Assembly (NCBI GenBank): GCA_963971405.1
Contig: OZ020487.1
Span: 38,971,039-39,035,038, forward strand
Source: Psococerastis gibbosa
Lineage: Eukaryota > Arthropoda > Insecta > Psocodea > Psocidae
Reading direction: 5' to 3'
Length of the DNA: 64,000 nt
The translations under genes and the position numbers were made by a program. A model generated the notes under the pieces. That model did no database searches. It worked only from the letters and a program-made list of their open reading frames with translations, and had not been told where the DNA came from. Shown one piece after another: positions 1-10,235 of this stretch (position 1 is the first letter of the stretch; each line of letters begins with the position of its first letter).

Positions 1-45
1 CCCGGCAACTCAAATGTGACTATGTCGTCAAATTAAACTAGACTA

Positions 46-372
46 AGGCGTGTATTCCACTGGTCAATATTCCGTCAATTGTGATTAAAAAAAAGTTGAG
101 ATTTTTGTTTTAAGGAGACTATTGATGTGCAGATAAGTTAAGTATCTACATAATAGTCTCCTTAAGGCGCATATTCCACCGACGTCAATAGTGATAGTAA
201 ATGTAGTATTGACGTGGTAGCAGACATTTTTAGACTATCTTTAATGTCTGCTACCACTTCAATACTACATTTACCATCACTATTGACGTTGGTGGAAAAA
301 GCGCCTAAAACAAAATTCTCAACTTGTTTTTAATCACAAATGGCGGAATATTGACCATTGGAGTACACGCCT
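46..372. mobile_element. Hairpin MITE (arm type B) interrupted by a second hairpin MITE
   Basis: The arms start AGGCGTGTATTCCACTGGTC and end in the inverse with a few mismatches. The same element, uninterrupted, is at 41156-41345. The copy here is split at its centre by the element at 165-306. Confidence 0.8.
165..306. mobile_element. Hairpin MITE (arm type A), nested
   Basis: Near-perfect ~65 bp arms (GGCGCATATTCCACCGACGT...) carry GTGGTAGCAGACAT around a short loop. TAA lies on both sides, and the uninterrupted relative at 41156-41345 shows the empty site, supporting a 3-bp TAA duplication (PIF/Harbinger-like). Confidence 0.82.
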
Positions 373-1029
373 ATGGACAACTTTCCTTACATGCTGTGAT
401 TGGTGGTCAATTCCTAATTATAGCACATATGATTAACTTATGGAAAATCCTAAGCTCTAATTGCTGATTGTTTGGCTTGGGCAAAGTATTCTTTCCCGCC
501 ATATTATTTTTGAATTTACAGCAACTTTAGTGGATAATCTACACCTGAATGACAGGTTAATATTCCAATAACTGCTATTAATTTTAAAATAAATTTCTTT
601 ATTATTCATATGCTCATCGGGTTTACTATGGCGATTATTTCTAATCTGGTATTAAAAATTTAAAGAAGATAATTTTGAACGGGATGTCCTATTCAAAATT
701 ATTTTCTTTACATTTTTAACCCCAAGAATAAGTTAATACTAAATAGTATAGTAGACCCACAGTAAAGCCAGCAGGTATTTCGTAGTAAAGGGAATGAAAT
801 AAAATAAAAAAGTGGTACTATATGGGAAGCCTCTCTCTGAATGTTGATCATGAATGCTATTTTTGGGAATTGACCACCCAATCAGAGGATGGCATTTTGC
901 CACATCATTTTTTAATATTTCTATAGGACAGCATGATGCAGCATTTTCAATAACTGTCTATTTTCTCCATTATCTATATGCAACTGCTGTGTGTTGCCTG
1001 CGTTCTTCGAGATGTCAAATCTGCCTATA
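373..1029. other. Gene-free AT-rich stretch with a small stem-loop repeat
   Basis: No gene seen. At ~605-760 is a degenerate copy of the GTAAACA-type stem-loop repeat (compare 40470-40612): TACTATGGCGATTATT near its left end and an internal AATTTT...AAAATT stem ending in TTTACATTTTTAACC. Confidence 0.5.
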
Positions 1030-1238
1030 ATAGCTATTCCACCGACGTGTATTTTCAATGTGCATGTGTCATGACGTGGTAGCAGACATCATTAATAAGT
1101 CTCTGCCATATTTTAAGGAGAATACTTAACTTATCTATTATAAATTAAGTTATAATATGGCAGAGACTTATTAATGATGTCTGCTACCACGTCATGACAC
1201 ATGCACATTGAAAACGCACGTCGGTGGAATAAGCGCCT
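1030..1238. mobile_element. Hairpin MITE (arm type C)
   Basis: Arms of ~95 bp contain ATGACGTGGTAGCAGACAT and TAAGTCTCTGCCATA, with a short AT loop near 1130. The sister copy is 31334-31542. The small ORFs at 1184-1469 are shadows of it. Confidence 0.8.
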
Positions 1239-3290
1239 ATAGGTAGTTTCATTTTTCTTGACGCAGCACTTTCGGAATCAGTGTACTCGTGTATTATGGC
1301 AAGTGGTGACCAAATAATTCGTTGGGTTGCATGTACTATGCGTACCTTTTTGAACAAATCAAATTCTAAGTACATCTCGACACTTGATTTAGCTTCATTA
1401 AAAAAATTGGAAAGCAATAATTATAGAACTCTACCACAAACCGTCATTGATTTAGAGTTCTACGGGTAGCATAGTCACACGGTGCATACTTCACAGGCTT
1501 TTTAACATTTAAAATTACAAGCCTGGTGGGTGAAAGCGTTAAGTAGGATTAAAAAAGTTTTAATCATAAGGTATTTTACCATTTTTACCCCACCCTTTCA
1601 CATATTTTTTTCCATGAGCGTACTCTCTTATTCTATACCTACATGTATAATGTGGAATGGAGTTATGGTTATACACCCCCCGCTTTCATGATAAAATCTA
1701 GTTTAAAAAAATGCGAGTTAACGCCTTCCACCAGCCGTTCAATTATTTAATGATTTACTACTGCAACTGCTTGATATAGATTTTGATAGACGACTATTTT
1801 CTGAGTAACCTTGGAAATATGATATTATTTCATTGCCGTACATTTATATTGAATTACAATAAAGTAGCAGCTATTGTATCTACTTCTTAGCATTTATTTT
1901 GGGCCTACAGCAGAAATTCACTAGTTTTTATCTTACGAAAGTTGAGTTCCTTGTGAATACACAGCAAGACTGGTATTCTTTCAAAAGTAACTATTGCCGC
2001 ATTTAAACAAGGCTATTCCACCATTTTTTTTTTTTTTTATTAGACCGTGAGGGAATTAAGGGTTGCAACTGGCTGAAATAATGTTGTATGTACAGATTGA
2101 TTTTATTATTAAGTGCTTGTTTTGTGTATTTTGATATTATTAGGCTGGTCGAATGGTCGGAGTATTGTTTTTATGAATGGTAGGATATTAGGAGTGAATG
2201 AATATTTTTTACATTGAAAATGGCCTAGTCCAGTTTTATGGTGAAATAATGAGATTTTTTCAATTTTGCCCAATGTGGATATTGTATAATTTTGACGACC
2301 ATGTGATACATTAATTGAAAAATGAAATAATAGAAATATTTATTATTTTATATGCTTGCTTAGTTATGACCAATTCCATCCTATTTGAAATTATATGACA
2401 ATACACAATAAAGCCTAATGATACCCCATGTTCGGTGTGTTATCTACCGAAGAGTATAGGAAAAACAGAAAGACTAAATTGGGGACGATTTCAGGAGAGT
2501 AGAATTGAGCACTGTACTAAGCATTCTTTTTTTTCACAAATTCTTCTTTTAACCTGAGAAACAGATGTCGCATTAATTCTGGAAGAAGTCCCGCCAAAAG
2601 GGACCGGTTTGAAGGAATGGCATGAATGAATGCAGGCTAATGTTCCGGTGGCACCGTGCCAACCGCAATAGACCGGATGTTGCTGCGGCAGGAAAGGACA
2701 ACGGGACAAATAAATAAACATTGAGTTTAGTGAGACCAGTCACCCGGTCCGTCTGTACCGCGCGGTTGGAATGGTCAACATCGACAAGTTTATTGAATGT
2801 GTCCATGCGACTGATCGGATCAAGAGTAAAATCAGATATTTTTACGCGGTCGCACCGGACAGTGTGGCAGCGTCGTGTTATTCCACCAGAACGCATCCCT
2901 CCCAGCCGCATCCGACAAAAAGGGATAGTATGACGCCGGCCTAAGTAATCAGAAGTGGGTCGACAGGAAAGAGTGCAGGAGACTCATATAGGACAACTGA
3001 ATAACTGGAGTTGATAACAGATAATGAATGATCGTACGAAACTAAATTATTGAGTTTGATTTGTAAAAACAAACGATTGGTGTGGTAGTCCCGAGGAAGG
3101 AGTTCAAGAACTGTGGCCAATTGGTGTTAGTCAAGGCTAAATGTCATGCATCGAAATGTAGAGAAGCATTTCTGCTAATGTAATGGCTATGTTTGACGAG
3201 TCTACGAGCGGTATTTCCTGTGAAAATCGACTTAATACAAAAAACGCGTAGTGGGAGTACTCCGATTTGCTCTAAACTGTTGGTATTAGT
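1239..3290. other. Intergenic stretch; CpG-rich island-like segment 2570-2935
   Basis: No gene recognised. Most is AT-rich. Segment 2570-2935 is distinctly GC/CpG-rich with short ORFs on both strands but no known domain; its right edge (GACGCCGGCCTAAG) looks like a transposon end, though I could not find the matching left end. Confidence 0.4.
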
Positions 3291-3291
3291 A

Positions 3292-3571
3292 AGGCACTAT
3301 ATACCCGGGTATTGTCATCCGCGATTTTGTATCCTATATTTCCTATATGGTAAGTATTGTAAGAAAAGTAAAAGATTGAAAAAAACGAAAACACGTTTTA
3401 GTATTTTTTTATTAAACACTTCCCTAATTGGTAGAACGTTTTTTAAATAATAATAAATAAACAACGATAAATTTCTAATAATAAATAGGTAAACACCTAA
3501 TGCTTGGCTTATACACCAGACTTATAATGAATAAAAAAATGGCGGATGACAATACCTGTCTAATATAGAGC
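3292..3571. mobile_element. TIR element (GGCACTATATACCCGGG family), copy 1
   Basis: Inverted ends of ~40 bp read GGCACTATATACCCGGGTAT and, on the other strand, the equivalent with ATTGTCATCCGCCA. A second copy at 36534-36822 aligns end to end. Non-coding, AT-rich interior. Confidence 0.8.
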
Positions 3572-3840
3572 CCAGTATACAGTATTAATAAACAGCTATG
3601 GCAAATGCCTAAATAAACAATTAAACCAGCATATGTTTTTAAGCATCTCATTTTATCAGGTACATATACAGTACAAAAACAAATTCTTTCAAAATTAACG
3701 GAAAATCTTAAGGAAAGTCTGAACATGTAAAATGTAGTAGGGGGATACACAAATGATATAACTAGTTTTAGAAAATAAGGTACATCATTATTGGGAATTT
3801 AAGTAAATTAAGCAATGCAATGTGACAGCCAGTCCACAAA

Positions 3841-4574
3841 TCAAAAGTCATCTTTCAAGGATGCCATGGTAAGACATTCATCTATGTGTGCGTTAATATT
3901 TGTCTCGGGAACTGGCGATCCACAGACTGGGCAATCTACGTTGCTACTACCACTGCTTTCACCATTCCCAATAATATCCTCCTCAGCAAAAATGTCTTCA
4001 GTAATACTATCACTTAGGCAATCACTCAGATGTGCTTCCAAATCACCTTCGCGAACCGCTCTGTTGCACACCGGGCACGGATGATTTTGACGTCGTTGGG
4101 AACAAGTTTCACGATGCTTGGCCAATTCGTCTTCTGCTATCATGACTGAACAATCATCACACTCGACAATAATTTTCTTACTTTTGTAACAGTCAACACC
4201 TTCTACTTTTCTTTTATCTGCAAATTTATTCCCCCAGACTTTGCGCAATTGGTCCTGCACGTTGGCTGCGCCTGTTGTCTTATTACTCTTTTCTGGTGGC
4301 TTGCTACCGAACCAATAAGGTATGGTAGCCTCAGGGCCTTTAGTTTTATTGAGAGCAGTCCCGCTTTTGCCACTAGAACTAAATTTCGGAGGGTTGTCAC
4401 CCAATTTCCTTGGGGTGTCACTAAGGGTATGTATGTTTGAGCTTGGAACGTTACCACCAGTTCTGGGAGTGATTTCTTTCATTTTCGGCGTGCTGACGGG
4501 ACTGGATACGTCTGCCATAGTGTGTATTTTGGAAGTGCTCGGAAAGTAGTTCTGGATTCCTTTCAGAGGGGGGC
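3841..4574 (-). CDS. SPRTN: SPRTN terminal coding exon (PIP-like motif, three UBZ4 fingers)
   Basis: Starts in phase 1 after TTTTTTCAG and ends at TGA 3843-3841. It encodes a disordered linker with a PIP-like LKGIQNYF, then three CxxC-x11-H-x3-C fingers. Acidic residues separate fingers two and three. Confidence 0.93.
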
Positions 4575-7500
4575 CTGAAAAAAAGGAAGGACATTGGTAT
4601 TAGTGCAACGCTCTTATAATCGCTAGTTCGGGCCAAGGTTGACGTCGGCAGTGTGTGCTGATATGCCAAAGCTCAACGCAATGCAACCACCCTTTCAATA
4701 TGCCTAAAACCCAATAGTTCATTGTTACAAGGCATGGTTCAATGACCAAGAGGTCGCCGTTCATAAGAAGACGCATTGAAATAATTCTAATAGAAGGGCT
4801 TAAGGATATTTTTATGTCATATACAGGGTGGTGACTAAATTGATATTTTGGGATTATCTTTTAAACAAGGGGTCGGATGGAAAATCTGTTTGGGAGTTAT
4901 AGGTGGACCATCTTGAAAGACACATTCTACTGTCGATCAAATTTTCCTAGCTGCGAACCGGAACGAGATATCACCACAAGTGTATTTTTTTCTAATGGCA
5001 TGCCCTATCAAAAACTATGTCAATCGACGGATATTATAATACTAACAAAAATGTTATGGTACAAGACAGATGCTAAAACGCACCGTTTAGGCACAGTGGC
5101 AAGTTTTCTGAAATAAAGAGTTTTTTGTTTATTTTACTTTTTAATTCACATTATGTGTTCAAATTGCTGCCCATTTTCTTGAGTACACATTCGGCACCTA
5201 CGGAGAACATTTTTGGTAGCGGCATTGACATCCCTGGAATTTATACTCGCAATAGCTATTTCTACTTTATTTTGCAGATGTTGAACGCTTCTAATTTCTT
5301 CATTGTAAATCAAAACTTTTAATTTCCCCCAAAGATAAAAATCCAATGGTGTCAGGTCTGGACTTCAAGCTGGCCACTCCACTGGTCCGTGAGTCGCAAT
5401 TAGCTGCCCCCCGGGAAACTCTTGCCGGAGGTAGTTCATCGCAAGTCTGGAGTTATGTGCTGGCGCTCCGTCTTGTTGGTAAATTAAGTTTCTACAGCTC
5501 TACCTGCAGCCTGATCGAGGCGATTATAATACCGGGGTTAAATAAATACCCTAGGATTGTAACTGTAAACAAACAAATTTTGAATGGCACTTTCCATTAT
5601 AAAATTATCTTGTTTACATTTTTATTACCAGGGGATTAAATAAATACCGGTATTATAATCGCCTCGATCAGGCTGCTGGGAATCTCCGCGAATACTCTAC
5701 TAAAGCGGCTTGTACATTCTTGCCAACAGATACGTAAACTTCAAAAAGGTCTGTTTTTTCACTGAATGCAGCTTGAAAAGGCATCAAAAGTGTTTTATGA
5801 AATAACCGAAATCTGGCACCTGTGCGTGTAAATGTAACCTCACTCTGTGTTATAACTATCGAACAGTAATAAAATTATTATGTTGTCGACAACGTACAAC
5901 ATGAAAAAACATGTTCAAGTTCACACAGGCACCACTGTGACGAACGAGGTGCGTAGTCCTGTGATGGAAACATCAGTTTCAAGAAACTGCTTACTGTGCC
6001 TAAACGGTGCGTTTTAGCATCTCTGTTGAATATAACTTTTTTGTTCTGTTATAAATTATCTATCAATTGACATATTTTTTTATATTAACAATCGGGTCAA
6101 GTTACAACTGAATTTGAATAATAAATAAATAATAAATAAGGACTTTTTATTGTTTCTATTACTAAGCCAACCTAGCGGAGTTAGGGCTATAAAGATTATA
6201 GATGGGACATTCCAAAAATAATTGACCTTTCGAAATTAATCCAACCTTCACTAAAAAAAATGAGACAAAAGATTTTTTCATTCAATTATTGGTTTAGGTT
6301 TGTGTCAGCTACAATAACCCGATCGTTATTTGTCTTCATATTGGATATTAGCTTAGTGAGCGGCTACTTTGTGGCAACAGTGCGAGGAAAATGTAGGCCT
6401 GCCTACGTCTGATTAGCCGCAGCCTGCAGGGTGCAGCAGGATTCAAATATAAGGCTCGGCGGAAAACTACATTCATAATATCAGCCCTTACTTTCTTCAT
6501 ACAGTACATACAGGACTGAGGGATATGGTCCGGCAGCGTTCCTGACATTTTTCAAGTCACAGTCCCCAGGGAAATCGTAAGGGCAACACTATTTTTTTTT
6601 TTGGATTTTACGACAAGTCTAATATTATTCACCCAAAATATAACCTTTAACTGCTTACCCGCTTTGTCACCCTTCTTCTTTTTGCTTTTGTAGCCTGGAG
6701 GTTCCTCAATCTTCTGAAATTGTCCCGAACATTTCATTTTGTGGGAAGCCCACCACGTGTCGTTAGGGCCAGGGGCACGGTTAGTGGCGCGACGCACCAG
6801 ACCGAAAAAAGGACCCATCTTCTGACAGGGGCCATTGCATCTCCATACATGAGTTTGAAAGGAGCGAACCTCGTCGTTGAACGTATGAAAGACCTACCAA
6901 AAGTATTTACAAGAATGATCAGATCTACAATCGGTCAACTAATTCATGACATATTTACCTGGAACTCTGCACATTTCCCACGTTTCACTCATAATCCGCC
7001 ACTAGCTTGATAACGGTTGATTTTTGGTATCACAATATATGGGTTATTCGTTTAGAACAAGGTTTCTTAAAATTTTTGCTGCCACTATCACATTTTAAGC
7101 AACTCCACGGTCACCACTGTCAAAAACTATTTTTGGAAATGAAAAAAAAACTATTTAAAAAAAATTAAACTACTTTTATTGGTACTTTCATTACACTTAC
7201 TACTAAGTTAATGAGTAGAGGGCTGCTGATTGGCGGATTACTGATACACCCCTAAGGTTAAGGGGTCAACTTTAAGAAACCCTGGATTAGAAGACTGTCA
7301 CCGTTCGGCTGCAACAGCCTGTATAATATGATTGTGAGACACAGTAATATACTAAGCACTCACATGGAAGAATATTGTGTTACCAGAACAATATGCCAAG
7401 TTAATTTTATTTTCATTTTCTAAACACAGCAGCAGCCTGCAGCCTGATCGAGGCGATTATAATACCGGTATTTATTTAATCCCCTGGTAGTAAAAATGTA

Positions 7501-9229
7501 AACAAGATAATTTTGTAATGGAAAGTGCTATTCAAAATTTGTTTGTTTACAGTTATAATCCTTGGGTATTTATTTAACCCCGGTATGATAATCGCCTCGA
7601 TCAGGCTGCAGGTATACACACCGACCAACCGATTCGAAAGAGGCCTGCGGGTAAATATTACAAATAAAAAAATCACTTACAGTAATATTTGTTCCAGTTT
7701 CTTTATTAATTCTATACATATGTTTGTGAAATTCTGGACCATGATCATTTCTGTCCTTATAATTTTTTGTCATAAACAAATAAGCATGAATCATCTCGTG
7801 CTGAAACAATGATACAAAACGTAAAGCAAAAACTCTAGAAAATTTAGTAAACTTTGGGCATTAGCAAAGATGAAAACAATAGGCCTATCTAGCCGAATCG
7901 TATTTGCCTTCATTGATGGATTTTTATTGTAATTAGGGCCTAATTACCTAATTTCAACTTTCATTAACTTAAAATGATAAAAAATTACTGATGGCCGGAT
8001 CTTATTGGGAGGATAGAGGTTATCACTGCCAGGTCACTTTCATCGCCAAAGTCCCGATATCTTTATTTCTTTGCAATAAATTTAAACTTTTCGCCTGACC
8101 ATTGGAATAACATCCAAGACTGCAAAGGTACTAATTCCCTGCGTAGATTCTTTCCCAAGCCGCCCAGGTGGCAACAATCATAATATCAGTCCTGACTCAA
8201 TCAATCAATCAATCTTTGTCCATGACTGTTCTTCTCTCTGGTATCAAGCGTCAAAAGAAAACACATCAAAACTCCAGAAAATATCAAATCAAGCCATGAG
8301 ATGATGAGAATCATTCTGCGAGCGGAATGGGATACACCTATAAAGGAGATGGTGATGAAATTAGACTGGTTAACAATTGAAGAAAACCTCTACTTGGATA
8401 CTGTGACACTAATATTCAAAATCGATAAAGGTCTGACACCCGAGTACCTTGCGCTAACTATGAGATACCAAGAAAGGCACACCTACGGGACGAGAAATCG
8501 AGAAAATCTAACTACTAGTGGTAGTCAAGTCAGGAACACAATATTTCAAGACGGAATCTCCGAATATAACAAACTAAGCAGAAGAATAAGAGAATGCAAT
8601 ACAGTGGAAATGTTCAGAAAAAAACTAAAAGAAGTGAATGTGTGTAAAAGGTTAAATGACTGAGCTGATCATGGATGAAAGACAATTAGTAGACTGAACT
8701 GTGAACTGTTGTAAAAAAATAAGTGTTTCACTTCTAAGTTTACAACAACAACAACCAAGGTGGGATAGACATAGACGGCGACTCCTGAAGCCAGATAAAT
8801 ATCATTGACTAATCGCTGTGGTGGGCAGTTCTATGCGAGGAGGGCTCATTACATAATGAAAGTGCAGAATATTATCTTACAGACGTACACAATAACATCA
8901 TTTGCTTTTTTTACCTTTAAAAATTAGATCAAAGTATACGATAAAATTTATTCTCAGCTTACCAATAGGGTTTCGACCATGTCCTTGCGAGACCTCAAAG
9001 AAAGCAGCGGAGCACTTAACTTAATGGTACAGTGCCCAGACCGAGGATGAAACGTGCAAATACCAGCACACGAAGTCATCTGACGGCCTGACCAGGCTAC
9101 TTCCACCATGTCTAATTTGCCCCAGAAGAAGCGGCGGTTAAACTGTACAAATAATTCAAAAATGTTCGGGGTTGGATCAATTTTTTCCAAAATTGGATCA
9201 ATAATATCTTTTCCTGGTAAGATCGCCAT
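3841..9229 (-). CDS. SPRTN: Spartan/DVC1-type DNA-dependent metalloprotease, four coding exons
   Basis: Coding exons are 9229-8963, 7800-7681, 6893-6659 and 4574-3841. All junctions are GT-AG and in frame, giving 451 residues (the human protein is a little longer). Seen: a SprT N-terminal lobe (residues 9-89, with FVQFNRRFFWGKL); HEMIH at 90-94 as the zinc/catalytic motif, with a following HGPEFHKH near 109; a zinc-ribbon region with RCNGPC and TWWASHK; a PIP-like LKGIQNYF at 211-218; and three C-x2-C-x11-H-x3-C fingers at 346-365, 374-393 and 422-441 (UBZ4 type). The family cleaves proteins crosslinked to DNA during replication and is recruited through ubiquitin, PCNA and p97. I see no clear p97 (SHP) box. 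The ATG at 9229 directly follows a TTTCAG acceptor and has an in-frame stop upstream, so a small 5' exon may be missing. Introns are full of mobile elements. Confidence 0.93.
4824..6110 (-). mobile_element. Tc1/mariner-superfamily relic with long TIRs
   Basis: The minus strand reads QQDGAPAH (second catalytic Asp region), then SPDLTPLDFYLWG (third acidic region), then a C-terminus resembling mariner-like transposases (5500-5146). A stop replaces Arg before SPDL (TGA for CGA). An N-terminal helix-turn-helix remnant (VEYSRRFP) lies at 5680-5850, and the part between is deleted. Inverted repeats (ACGCACCGTTTAGGCACAGT) face each other at 5078 and 6020, and similarity continues outward. A palindromic MITE sits inside at 5504-5678. 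Confidence 0.82.
5504..5678. mobile_element. Palindromic MITE (CTGCAGCCTGATCGAGG), copy 1
   Basis: The ends CTGCAGCCTGATCGAGGCG are inverted at both sides, with a further internal stem containing GTAAACA. It is inserted in the mariner relic inside the intron before the last SPRTN exon. Its interior is the reverse complement of the copy at 7437-7611. Confidence 0.85.
6118..6196 (-). mobile_element. SINE fragment (3' end)
   Basis: The TAAATAA tail and CTATTACTAAGCCAACCTAG block match the 3' end of the tRNA-derived SINE that is complete at 61383-61607. It cuts off the mariner relic. Confidence 0.8.
6659..6893 (-). CDS. SPRTN: SPRTN coding exon 3 (zinc ribbon)
   Basis: Starts VFHTFNDEVRSFQTH after TTTTGGTAG and ends in phase 1 before GTAAGC. 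It includes RCNGPC and WWASHKMKC, the cysteine/histidine set of the SprT zinc-binding subdomain, then a lysine-rich tail. It is flanked by two inverted copies of one palindromic MITE (5504-5678 and 7437-7611). Confidence 0.93.
7437..7611. mobile_element. Palindromic MITE (CTGCAGCCTGATCGAGG), copy 2
   Basis: Same ends as 5504-5678, interior in inverse orientation. It lies in the SPRTN intron between the catalytic exon and the zinc-ribbon exon. Confidence 0.85.
7681..7800 (-). CDS. SPRTN: SPRTN coding exon 2 (catalytic HEMIH)
   Basis: Forty codons, phase 0 at both ends, between a GTTTCAG acceptor and a GTAAGT donor. It carries the HExxH zinc-binding/catalytic motif as its first five residues and the third zinc ligand region (HGPEFHKHM). 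Confidence 0.95.
8195..8750 (+). pseudogene. Non-LTR retrotransposon reverse transcriptase C-terminal fragment
   Basis: KLQKISNQAMR in one frame continues in another as RIILRAEWDTP..LDWLTIEENLY, then PEYLALTMRYQERHTYGTRN and EYNKLSRRIREC..FRKKLKE. This is the usual tail of a LINE ORF2. A frameshift at ~8300, the 5' truncation and an (CAA)n-like end mark it as dead. It sits in a SPRTN intron. Confidence 0.8.
8963..9229 (-). CDS. SPRTN: SPRTN coding exon 1 (SprT N-terminal part)
   Basis: This exon has 89 codons from the first ATG (MAILPGKD) through VETLL, then a GTAAGC donor at 8962. DPTPNIFELFVQFN and CAGIC are conserved SprT-domain stretches. A TTTCAG precedes the ATG, so this may be the second exon of the mRNA. 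Confidence 0.92.
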
Positions 9230-10159
9230 CTGAAACAATCGAAAACGCAATTATTCTTTGAAATGTGGCAGACCTAAATCGATCTCAATTTCGCATTCCT
9301 TGTTTAATATAGCAATAGCTAGTAAAAGGGATGTTTTCTTTCCACCTAACATAGATTTTCGTCGTATGTAGGCTATTTATGTGTAGTCTAACTAGGCAAC
9401 TATTCGCAAATGTGAACTTTTACTCTTATTTTTCTGAAAGAATTAGTACACAGAATTTCAATTCAAAATAAATTATGTGGTTAATAATGTTAATTTACTG
9501 ACTATTGTTGGACAAGCATGTCCAGTCCACAGAATACCATAACATAAAATATGTCTGTCTATAGCCTACAGACCAACTACAGACACATCTACTACAGTAT
9601 ATAGTATATACGTATGCAGCCCATGTTCTCCTTTCAAAAATTTTGTGTAAGGATGACCACTTTAACTACCTTTAACAAATCACTATTTAACTATTGGAGT
9701 GAATTAAGAGCTTGGTTTTTGAATCACATTTTTCACTTTCGAAAACTAGGGAATGGGAAAGCTTGAAAGCGCCAGCGCCATATTTGTTGTTACACAACTT
9801 TAACCACAGAGGCACACTTTTAAAATTATACTGTCAGGAAATAATGATGGGAAATTAATCATTTTTCTCGTTAAATTGACAACAAGAATGCAATTATTTA
9901 TATAATAAAGGTGTAATTTATACGTGAAAAATTATAAAAAGTATAATACAGCAGAAAGTGTATATATTACTTTTGAGTAACAGATTAAAGATGAATCAAC
10001 AGACAACAAGAGGTCAGAGAAAGAGAAAAGTAAACAAAAAACAGCTGATTGCTGATCCGATGCAGTTGAGTTGATTCGCGTGGAGGTGAAAAGGTCGGGG
10101 ACATAATGATGGATGTTATGTAAGGTTGAATATTTTGTGCGCCTTAAATTTATTTAGTC
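9230..10159. promoter_or_regulatory. Divergent upstream region of SPRTN and SLC25A21
   Basis: These 930 bp separate the two divergent start codons, so they must hold both 5' UTRs and probably both promoters. I see no TATA box placed for either gene. There is a CpG-containing stretch just before the SLC25A21 ATG (about 10070-10100) and AT-rich DNA elsewhere. A short SPRTN 5' exon may lie here; I could not place it. Confidence 0.5.
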
Positions 10160-10235
10160 ATGTCACTCATGTCAGCACGACCCAAAAGTTTGTTGAAAGA
10201 AGCTGCAATCCAGATTGGAGCCGGAGGATCCGCCG
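10160..10235 (+). CDS. SLC25A21: SLC25A21 exon 1
   Basis: The start ATG at 10160 opens 25 codons plus one base. It ends in GAGGSA(G) with a GTAAGC donor at 10236. The phase-1 junction completes the GGSAG stretch that opens the first transmembrane helix. Confidence 0.9.

Noticed and set aside
3815-4549. Several plus-strand ORFs
   Set aside because: Antisense to the last SPRTN exon, which is clearly the coding strand.
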